The notes beneath the pieces were generated by a model. The model worked only from the letters and a program-made list of their open reading frames with translations. It did not search any database and was not told the DNA's origin. The translations under genes and the position numbers were made by a program. 9,191 bases of DNA, from assembly GCA_949128015.1 (NCBI GenBank), contig CASBRC010000288.1:1-9191 (forward strand), read 5' to 3'. Of the stretch, positions 1-4,974 are shown piece by piece; position 1 is the first letter of the stretch; the number at the start of each line of letters is the position of its first letter. The DNA comes from Synechococcales cyanobacterium PMM_0003. Lineage in GTDB: Bacteria > Cyanobacteriota > Cyanobacteriia > Pseudanabaenales > Pseudanabaenaceae.

Positions 1-979
1 ACACCTGATCGCGATTTTCGAGATTATTAATCCAAATATCAGCGATTAACTTTGCATCTCGTGGCAAATCTGCTAATTCCCAACCAGAAATCCCTAGTTC
101 TTGCATTAAATAAGAGACCTTAGGATCGTAGCTAATTGCTGAACAATGGCTACCCTCAGCCGCCGCCATGATTAAGCCATGTAACCGCATCGCAATCGTT
201 AAATCTACACCATTAAAAATTCCCTTGAGACGACGTGGATCTTTTTGAATAATGATTTGACTGTGATTAGGGAGTTTTACATTAAGCGAATCACAAATTG
301 CTTGGGCGATCACTTTATCTTGAGACGGCTGGAATGGAATTAGCAAAATATGAGCATCGGTTTGCATCTGCAACTTTTGCAATGCTTCGGTAATTGTGGC
401 AAGACGGTCAGAGGTTAGCGCGGGATGCGATCGCAAAACCACCGCAACACGGGGCTTGGACAAATCTCGATACATATTGATCGGAGTCGCCTCTAAAGCC
501 CACACAGGATCAGGAGCAACGATACTGTCGATTTGCCAATCTGCTAATAATTGCGCCGATTGGGGATCGCGCACAGATACTGATGTACATCCCTGAAAAG
601 CTCGTCTAGCAATCCAGTTACTCAACTTGCGCTTGAGGGGACCCACTCCCTGCGCCCATGCGATCGTTTGCAAGCCCATCCCCTGCGCTAAGCCCATCAG
701 TCCGCCATAATAAATCGGATTTCTGGCACTAGTAGCATCTTGCATCAAGCTACCTCCGCCCCAAATAAATAAATCCGATCGCTTCAGTTCTTTAATCAAG
801 GCAAATATAGAATAGCGATCGCAAGCCTCAACCTGATGCAAATTTTCGGTAGCTTTGGGACTAGCGGACAATACAAGCGGCTGGATATCCTTGGGCAACA
901 TTTGCAACAATGTGGCAAGCAAAGCCTCATCGCCACCATTCCCCATTCCGTAATATCCGCATAAAACCGCACGTCGCAT
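1..979 (-). CDS. csaB: CsaB-like polysaccharide pyruvyl transferase (3' end cut by window edge)
   Basis: The minus frame is open from ATG 977-979 to the left edge, giving 326 complete codons and no stop. Seen: the N-terminus MRRAVLCGYYGMGNGGDEA holds the G-Y-x-G-x-G-N-x-G-D-E glycine-rich loop typical of the polysaccharide pyruvyl transferase family (PF04230). Further on are LFIWGGGSLMQD, a WAQGVGPL segment, SVRDPQSAQLL, PDPVWAL, and near the C-terminus TIAMRLHGLIMAAAEG followed by SYDPKV, all family hallmarks. Known: CsaB transfers a pyruvyl group from phosphoenolpyruvate to cell-wall-linked or exported polysaccharide; in Gram-positive bacteria this anchors SLH-domain S-layer proteins. Family members are about 340-370 residues, so only a short C-terminal piece should be missing. 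A GGGGA ribosome binding site (987-991, minus) lies 7 nt before the ATG. The upstream neighbour on the same strand ends at 1116, with a palindrome in between, so csaB may be separately transcribed. The subfamily name rests on motif recognition only. Confidence 0.88.
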   Translation of the reverse strand, partial: MRRAVLCGYYGMGNGGDEALLATLLQMLPKDIQPLVLSASPKATENLHQVEACDRYSIFALIKELKRSDLFIWGGGSLMQDATSARNPIYYGGLMGLAQGMGLQTIAWAQGVGPLKRKLSNWIARRAFQGCTSVSVRDPQSAQLLADWQIDSIVAPDPVWALEATPINMYRDLSKPRVAVVLRSHPALTSDRLATITEALQKLQMQTDAHILLIPFQPSQDKVIAQAICDSLNVKLPNHSQIIIQKDPRRLKGIFNGVDLTIAMRLHGLIMAAAEGSHCSAISYDPKVSYLMQELGISGWELADLPRDAKLIADIWINNLENRDQV

Positions 980-1053
980 ATTTATTTCCCCAAATATTTT
1001 TTAGCGTTGCCGCAATTCTTACGAGATTTCATTGTCGCGCATTTTTACCAACA

Positions 1054-1106
1054 AAACCCAAAAGTATAGTTGCGGCGCTTCGCGCCGCAACTATACTTTT
1101 GGGTTT
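1054..1106. repeat. Perfect 25-bp inverted repeat with 3-nt loop (palindrome 1)
   Basis: Arms 1054-1078 and 1082-1106 are perfectly complementary around the loop TTC (1079-1081). The outer end is AAACCCAAAA and the inner end is GGCGC. It starts 9 nt beyond the stop of the minus-strand gene 1116-1709 and lies upstream of csaB. Transcribed from either strand it would give a very strong hairpin whose 3' arm ends TTTTGGGTTT, so it could act as a bidirectional terminator. Its outer sequence is shared with the repeat at 4020-4076, which suggests a dispersed family. Confidence 0.85.
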
Positions 1107-1115
1107 ATGTCTTAA

Positions 1116-1709
1116 TCATGTGATTTCGATAAAAGTGGCGCTCATGACTAGTGTTACACCAACTAACAACCAGATAATTGACATATATTCGGGACTGATA
1201 AAGCTATTACCGATCTGCATTAATGCGATCGCAATCCCTATAATGCTAGCGATCATAATCGCCCATAGCCAACGTAAACGAACGCTTTTAGATCGTTGAG
1301 GTGATTTTTTTAAAAGTCTGGGGTATGCAGTTGATCGATAAACTTGAGTTTGTGGCGATCGCTTGGAGACCGCCAAATTACTCATTGGTCGATTAGTGAT
1401 GACTTGGGTTGAGCCTAATAATTTTTGCGGCTTTGACAATATTTTTTGTGGGTTCGTCTGAGTAACTTTTTGAGTAACTTTTTGAGTAAATCTCGACTTT
1501 AGATGCCTTCGTCGCTGATCTATGCGTTTTTCGATGTTCTTGAGCCGTAGCCAAAATAGGATAAATAGAGAAATTGCGATCGCACCCATTGCGATCGCCA
1601 ACTTGACTAAAAAAAGCAGCAAGTCTATGTTTTCTGAAAGGGATAAAACAATTGCCATATGTGCTGCAATTAAGCCAAATTGCGGAGTTATTACATAACA
1701 TTGTTTCAC
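1116..1709 (-). CDS. Hypothetical basic membrane protein, 3 predicted TM segments
   Basis: I do not recognise a family. The 197-residue frame begins at GTG 1707-1709. ATG 1656-1658 (residue 18) is an alternative start; neither has a convincing ribosome binding site. Seen: a hydrophobic segment at about residues 29-54 (IDLLLFLVKLAIAMGAIAIS and on), a long Lys/Arg/Gln/Ser/Thr-rich segment at about 56-146, then two more hydrophobic segments at about 147-167 and 177-194. The positive-inside rule places the basic middle region in the cytoplasm, where it could contact nucleic acid or anionic lipid; that is inference. The middle region carries a TQKV-TQKV-TQ peptide repeat from a 12-bp tandem DNA repeat. 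Two HIP1 octamers 15 bp apart (1576 and 1591) sit in the first TM segment. The membrane pattern favours this frame over the 102-codon overlapping minus frame 1393-1701. Confidence 0.62.
   Translation of the reverse strand: MKQCYVITPQFGLIAAHMAIVLSLSENIDLLLFLVKLAIAMGAIAISLFILFWLRLKNIEKRIDQRRRHLKSRFTQKVTQKVTQTNPQKILSKPQKLLGSTQVITNRPMSNLAVSKRSPQTQVYRSTAYPRLLKKSPQRSKSVRLRWLWAIMIASIIGIAIALMQIGNSFISPEYMSIIWLLVGVTLVMSATFIEIT
1459..1490. repeat. 12-bp tandem repeat inside the membrane-protein gene
   Basis: TGAGTAACTTTT occurs at 1459-1470 and again at 1471-1482, followed by a partial third copy, TGAGTAAA, at 1483-1490. The unit length is a multiple of three, so it adds four residues per copy (TQKV) without breaking the minus-strand frame. 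It is a likely site of copy-number variation between strains. Confidence 0.8.
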
Positions 1710-1738
1710 CTCACTCTAATTTCCACGAACTAGAAATC

Positions 1739-1762
1739 GTCAGCAAAAGTGTCAGCAAAAAC
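1739..1762. repeat. Two-copy 12-bp direct repeat upstream of the membrane-protein gene
   Basis: GTCAGCAAAA is found at 1739-1748 and 1751-1760, a period of 12 bp. It lies about 30 bp upstream of the GTG start of the minus-strand gene, in a 136-bp spacer otherwise filled by the palindrome 1773-1837. The position would suit a same-face regulator site or a slipped-strand duplication; the sequence does not distinguish them. Confidence 0.6.
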
Positions 1763-1772
1763 ATGACAACAC

Positions 1773-1837
1773 AAACACAGAACCCGATTTTTGATGGCGC
1801 GGCGAAGCCGCGCCATCAAAAATCGGGTTCTGTGTTT
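1773..1837. repeat. Perfect 31-bp inverted repeat with 3-nt loop (palindrome 2)
   Basis: Arms 1773-1803 and 1807-1837 are perfectly complementary around the loop GAA (1804-1806). The outer end reads AAACACAGAACCCG and the inner end GGCGCGGC. It begins 8 nt beyond the stop of the FHA gene 1846-2193 (minus strand) and would end that transcript in a stem of 31 base pairs. It is the longest of the four similar palindromes here. A terminator role is inferred from position and from the T-rich 3' arm end (TGTGTTT). Confidence 0.85.
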
Positions 1838-1845
1838 TTAAGCCC

Positions 1846-2193
1846 CTAAGTTTGGCTACAGAGATAAGTTAATTCTACATTTGGAGCAAGCGTAATCACA
1901 TCACCATTACGCAGATCATGGGAAGAGGCCACTTTCATATGATGGTTAACAATTACGCCATTGACACTAGGCTTGCCAGACAGATCCCCATCAATAATTC
2001 GATACAAATAACGACCACCTTCCCCAGGTACACGCAGTAACACCGCATGTTGACGGGAAACAAATCGCGAATAAAGTTGAATATTATTATTCACATCCCG
2101 CCCGATCGTATACTTTAAACCATCAAGTACGAGTTTTCTACTACCTCTCGCATCTGTGATTAATAGAGTGTGACTAACGTGTGCTTCGCTCAT
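1846..2193 (-). CDS. Small stand-alone FHA-domain protein (copy 1)
   Basis: 115 residues, nearly all one forkhead-associated domain, a phosphothreonine-peptide binding fold. Seen: Y28-T-I-G-R32, S46-R-x-H-A50, D68-G69, S76-x-N-G79 and N83, the conserved loop residues that contact phosphothreonine, followed by the closing strands (HDLRNGDVITLAP). There is no signal peptide, membrane segment or fused catalytic domain, so it is probably a cytoplasmic adaptor that reads Ser/Thr phosphorylation; no kinase gene is present in this window. It is paralogous to the next gene upstream (2410-2790): counted by eye, 52 of about 108 aligned residues match, with a single one-residue gap. GGTGAG lies 3 nt before the ATG, close for a ribosome binding site. 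A 216-nt spacer with its own -10-like sequence separates the two copies, so independent expression is possible. Partners are unknown. Confidence 0.9.
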   Translation of the reverse strand: MSEAHVSHTLLITDARGSRKLVLDGLKYTIGRDVNNNIQLYSRFVSRQHAVLLRVPGEGGRYLYRIIDGDLSGKPSVNGVIVNHHMKVASSHDLRNGDVITLAPNVELTYLCSQT

Positions 2194-2299
2194 TAGCTCA
2201 CCAAAAAAAAGAAGTAGACATCGATTAACAGCGAAAAGTATATGCTAATGGTAGGCATTTGATTTAATCTCGCTCTACTTTACTCTACAAACGGATTGA

Positions 2300-2329
2300 A
2301 TTATAGAGTTTTTATCAAGAGTTCGCGAA
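2300..2329 (-). promoter_or_regulatory. Possible promoter of FHA copy 1 with a palindrome at the -35 position
   Basis: On the minus strand a perfect TATAAT (2300-2305) lies about 107 bp before the start codon. At 17-bp spacing the -35 hexamer would fall at 2323-2328. No TTGACA-like sequence is there; instead the 8-bp palindrome TTCGCGAA (2322-2329) occupies the site, flanked by GAG and CTC. A TTGATA (2313-2318) is only 7 bp from the -10, too close for a normal sigma-70 promoter. This would fit a regulator-dependent promoter, but no binding protein is known. Confidence 0.4.
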
Positions 2330-2409
2330 GCTCCATACTATGTGTATTGTTTGTGAATTATTTATGTATTCTGTAAGCTATATGCAGCGATCATATTAAA
2401 ACTTAATCT

Positions 2410-2790
2410 TTAAGTTAGTTTAGGCGCAAGATATAGGATATGCACTTCAGGTGCAAAGGTCACGATATCGCCATCTTGCAGATCGTGGGAAGAAATTTTT
2501 CGGGTTGCATTTAAGACAATACCGTTTTTACTTAGTTTACTTAACGCACTACCATCAATAATCCGATAAGTATCAAGTCGATCGCGATGATGTACTTTCC
2601 GCAAAACCGCATGATACCGAGAGACAAAATCGGAGTTAAGACACACGGTGTTATCGGCTTCACGACCAATTGTATATTGATCGGCAATTAGCTTCATCTT
2701 GCGGGTTCCACTGTTGTCAGTTACCAGTAACGTGTGTTCAGAGGATAGATTGACGCTAATTTCGGATTCTTCATGAGTTGTTTTTGACAT
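2410..2790 (-). CDS. Small stand-alone FHA-domain protein (copy 2)
   Basis: 126 residues: a Glu/Ser-rich N-terminal tail of about 18 residues, then one FHA domain. Seen: Y39-T-I-G-R43, S57-R-Y-H-A61, D79-G80, K88-N-G90 and N94, so the phosphothreonine-binding residues are all kept. No membrane segment or other domain is seen. Inferred role: a cytoplasmic phospho-dependent binding module. Compared with copy 1 it has a longer N-terminus and lacks one residue near position 99, but the core aligns without other gaps, which indicates a local duplication that has diverged. The ATG (2788-2790) is preceded only by a weak AGAAG. It is divergent from prfB; the starts are 78 bp apart and the -10-like elements (ATTATA 2836-2841 read on the minus strand) overlap. 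Confidence 0.9.
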   Translation of the reverse strand: MSKTTHEESEISVNLSSEHTLLVTDNSGTRKMKLIADQYTIGREADNTVCLNSDFVSRYHAVLRKVHHRDRLDTYRIIDGSALSKLSKNGIVLNATRKISSHDLQDGDIVTFAPEVHILYLAPKLT

Positions 2791-2810
2791 AAGTTTAAGG
2801 TTTCTTCTGC

Positions 2811-2840
2811 TTGACTACTTGGCTATACAATAATTATTAT
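2811..2840 (+). promoter_or_regulatory. Probable prfB promoter
   Basis: TTGACT (2811-2816) and TATTAT (2835-2840) are separated by 18 bp, a good sigma-70-type match. Transcription would begin near 2847, leaving a leader of about 22 nt that includes the GGAG ribosome binding site at 2855-2858. The -10 overlaps a TATAAT on the opposite strand that could serve the divergent FHA gene, so the two promoters may interfere. Confidence 0.55.
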
Positions 2841-2868
2841 AAAGTCGCTACATCGGAGCAATATTTTA

Positions 2869-3976
2869 GTGGATGTTACGGAGATCGCACGCCAAACCCA
2901 AGTTTTATCTCAGCGCCTGAGCATTGCTCAGGACTATCTTTGACGTACCTGCGATCGCAGCAAAAATTAGTGACCTAGAACAAACTGCCGCCCAACCAGA
3001 ATTTTGGGAAAATAGTGACCAAGCGCAAAAAACAATGCGAGAGTTGGATGCCATGAAATCTTATCTCGACAAATTTGATCGCTGGCGTAAAACTATCGAA
3101 AATCTGGAGGCGATCGCAGAATTACTTGCCCTTGAAGATGATCCAGCCCTAGCCAATGAAGCCAAACAAAGCCTGAGTCAACTTCTTCAAGATATGGATC
3201 GCTGGGATCTAGAGCAATTACTGTCAGGAACCTATGACAAATACGACGCAGTTTTAACGATTAACGCTGGCGCAGGTGGGACAGATTCTCAAGACTGGAC
3301 AGAAATGCTATTGCGGATGTATACCCGTTTTTGTGAGTCCCAAGGCTACAAAGTAGAGATATCAGAAATATCTGAAGGTGAAGAGGCTGGTATTAAGTCA
3401 GTGACCTTGCTTGTGCATGGTCGTTACGCCTATGGTTATCTTGCACCTGAGAAAGGGACACATCGTCTTGTGCGAATCTCGCCTTTCAATGCCAATGACA
3501 AACGCCAAACTAGTTTTGCTGGTGTTGAAATAATGCCCTTACTCGAAGAGGATGTCGATCTCGAAATCGATCCCAAAGAATTGGAAATTACGACAACGCG
3601 AGCAGGTGGCAAGGGCGGTCAAAACGTCAATAAAGTGGAAACGGCCGTGCGGATCACCCATTTACCAACAGGAATTTCGGTGCGCTGTACGCAGGAGCGA
3701 TCGCAATTACAAAACAAGGCAAATGCGATGCGGCTGCTCAAAGCTAAGTTGCTAATCATCGCTCAAGAGCAACGCGCTCAGAAAATCGCCGATATTCGTG
3801 GCGACATGGTGGAAGCCGCATGGGGCAATCAAATTCGCAACTATGTGTTTCATCCTTACCAATTAGTCAAGGATTTGCGCACTGGCGAAGAAACCACGAA
3901 TATTCAAAATGTGATGGATGGTGATCTTGATCCCTTCATTCAGTCATATTTACGGCAACAAAATCAGCCTGTTTGA
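2869..3976 (+). CDS. prfB: Peptide chain release factor 2, with programmed +1 frameshift
   Basis: RF2 recognises UGA and UAA at the ribosomal A site and triggers hydrolysis of peptidyl-tRNA. The gene starts at GTG 2869, with GGAG 10 nt upstream. It runs 24 codons to an in-frame TGA (2941-2943) and continues in the +1 frame from GAC 2942 to TGA 3974-3976, giving 368 residues; E. coli RF2 has 365. The N-terminal piece ([19 protein letters not shown]) joined to [14 protein letters not shown] matches the RF2 helical start, so the TTG at 2924 is not the true start. Seen in full numbering: the SPF codon-recognition tripeptide at 204-206, which marks RF2 rather than RF1, and the catalytic GGQ loop ([12 protein letters not shown]) at 249-251. 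The C-terminus ([21 protein letters not shown]) is also standard. Expression should be autoregulated: low RF2 slows reading of the UGA and favours the shift. The repeat at 4000-4094 follows. Confidence 0.96.
2929..2944 (+). promoter_or_regulatory. prfB programmed +1 frameshift site
   Basis: The slippery element CTT-TGA-C (2938-2944) is identical to the classical RF2 site. An internal Shine-Dalgarno-like AGGA (2930-2933), followed by CTAT, stands in for the AGGGGG-TAT of E. coli at nearly the same distance. The tRNA-Leu slips from CTT to TTT, and GAC (Asp) is read next. The frame upstream is open from 2815 and the frame downstream to 3976; only this shift joins them. Confidence 0.95.
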
Positions 3977-3999
3977 GTCAATATTTTTAGAGTAAGTTC

Positions 4000-4094
4000 G
4001 ATGGACGTAAATAAATAACCCAAACCCAAAACGCTGTAGCGCACGCTGCGCGTGCGCTACAGCGTTTTGGGTTTGGTATTTAATTATGTCCATC
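4000..4094. repeat. 95-bp palindromic element after prfB (palindrome 3)
   Basis: Core arms 4020-4046 and 4050-4076 (27 bp) are perfectly complementary around the loop TGC (4047-4049). The outer end is CAAACCCAAAA, the same terminus as the repeat at 1054-1106, while the inner stem differs. The symmetry continues imperfectly outwards: GATGGAC (4000-4006) pairs with GTCCATC (4088-4094), and TAAATA (4012-4017) with TATTTA (4077-4082), with two mismatches and one bulged A. It lies between prfB and the next gene and could terminate prfB. The long nested symmetry is more than a terminator needs and resembles a small non-autonomous palindromic element (inference). Confidence 0.85.
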
Positions 4095-4135
4095 TACTTA
4101 ACGGATTACGTCCTTAGTATTTTTGGCAATTGATT

Positions 4136-4702
4136 ATGAATAGTAGGCATCAGAAACGTTCGGTTGATTTGCTAATTGATTCAGGGGATTTTTTCAAAAA
4201 ATATTTTGATCAAAGACTAAATCAAAGACTAGGTAAAATTAGCCTGTTTAGTTTGTGCGTGATTGCGATCACGATTGTTGAGCCGATGCTCAGTGGTGAT
4301 CGGCTATCAGCCTCAGCCCAAACTTGCACAAAACCATCATCTCTCCAAAACTTTCTTAACAAAGTCACCTTGGGTGATGATCATCTTACCCGTTATGCCG
4401 CAGCAGCTAATGCGATCGAAAACAAACGTTTAGAAATTTTCCGAGCTGCTAAGAACAACCCTAATTGGGGAAGTGTCGCTAATCTCGCCGAATCAAAACA
4501 AACTAAAGTTTGTGATCTCACCAATCCGCCAGAATTTTTGCAAACGCTTTGCGATCGCTTACGCAGCTACAGCGAAGAAGAAATCTGCCGTTATGGGTTT
4601 ACGACCAAAGAGTTTAATCAAATTACGCTTGAGCAGATGCAAAATCCGCGTCTCAGAAGCTTGATTCAGGATCAGCAAATGCAGCTACGCGAAAACAAAT
4701 AA
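4136..4702 (+). CDS. Secreted/periplasmic protein, DUF4168-like (tentative)
   Basis: 188 residues from ATG 4136; a TTG two codons upstream (4130) is possible but less likely. No clear ribosome binding site is visible. Seen, in 188-residue numbering: about 33 polar, basic residues, then a hydrophobic core (ISLFSLCVIAITIV, 35-48) and an ASA-Q site near 59-62, consistent with a signal peptide that has an unusually long n-region, or with a membrane anchor. The mature part has four cysteines (64, 126, 139, 151), suggesting disulfides outside the cytoplasm. The pattern TRYAAAANAIENKR, then GFTTKEFNQIT, then an NPRLRSLIQ tail recalls the cyanobacterial DUF4168 group (helical, unknown function). That match is from memory and is not certain. 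The last codons and the stop lie inside the palindrome 4692-4744, so the C-terminus may have been set by that element. Confidence 0.7.
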   Translation: MNSRHQKRSVDLLIDSGDFFKKYFDQRLNQRLGKISLFSLCVIAITIVEPMLSGDRLSASAQTCTKPSSLQNFLNKVTLGDDHLTRYAAAANAIENKRLEIFRAAKNNPNWGSVANLAESKQTKVCDLTNPPEFLQTLCDRLRSYSEEEICRYGFTTKEFNQITLEQMQNPRLRSLIQDQQMQLRENK

Positions 4703-4744
4703 AAAAAAGACTGCGCTTAGCGCAGTCTTTTTTTTATTTGTTTT
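4692..4744. terminator. Strong intrinsic terminator, perfect 25-bp inverted repeat (palindrome 4)
   Basis: Arms 4692-4716 and 4720-4744 pair perfectly around TTA (4717-4719). The inner stem GACTGCGC is GC-rich, with eight A on the left matched by eight T on the right, then ATTTGTTTT. Read on the plus strand it is a textbook intrinsic terminator for the gene ending at 4702. It is symmetrical, so it can also work in reverse. It overlaps the coding region: the stop TAA (4700-4702) is part of the left arm. Confidence 0.88.
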
Positions 4745-4836
4745 ACGGCGCGTCCACAATCAGCGATAATCGCAGACTGATTTTTAGTTTGTTTGCTAAA
4801 AAAACCAAAATCGTCTATAAGAAACAGGGTTAATTA

Positions 4837-4888
4837 AGGACAAAATCAGACATCTACGATATTCGTCACGATTATTTTTTCTTGTCCT
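4837..4888. promoter_or_regulatory. AGGACAA / TTGTCCT inverted pair upstream of the pilM promoter
   Basis: AGGACAA (4837-4843) and TTGTCCT (4882-4888) are inverted copies with 38 bp between them. The second abuts the -35 hexamer, where TTGTC-N5-GACAA (4882-4896) also forms a short inverted repeat overlapping TTGACA. The same AGGACA/TGTCCT core flanks the pilQ promoter (7614-7623 and 7720-7729). Candidate operator sites; no regulator is identified. Confidence 0.35.
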
Positions 4889-4889
4889 A

Positions 4890-4917
4890 TTGACAATGGT
4901 CACTTACAGACTATAAT
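4890..4917 (+). promoter_or_regulatory. Consensus sigma-70-type promoter of pilMNO
   Basis: TTGACA (4890-4895) and TATAAT (4912-4917), both perfect, are 16 bp apart. Transcription is expected near 4924, about 50 nt before the pilM ATG. This is the strongest promoter match in the window. The rest of the spacer 4745-4889 holds only the AGGACAA site and AT-rich sequence. Confidence 0.8.
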
Positions 4918-4974
4918 CGCTCCATTGTTTATGCCCAGTGCTACAAAAGCTCCAAAACTCATAAAGACACGCTT

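Noticed and set aside
396..596. Plus-strand 66-codon frame
   Set aside because: It lies wholly antisense within csaB, whose motifs are clear.
910..1299. Plus-strand 129-codon frame
   Set aside because: It runs antisense across the csaB start, through palindrome 1 and into the membrane-protein gene. It has no family resemblance.
1393..1701. Minus-strand 102-codon frame with a GAGG upstream of its ATG
   Set aside because: It overlaps the 197-residue membrane-protein frame, has mixed composition and no domain or membrane pattern. It is kept in mind only because its ribosome binding site looks better than that of the chosen gene.
1739..1762. Start of a CRISPR array
   Set aside because: Only two copies of a 10-12 bp unit with no spacers of normal length; no cas genes nearby.
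2924..3976. Single-frame prfB starting at TTG 2924
   Set aside because: It would begin MLRTIF and lack the conserved N-terminal helix. The CTT-TGA-C frameshift joined to the GTG 2869 frame restores a normal RF2 length and N-terminus.
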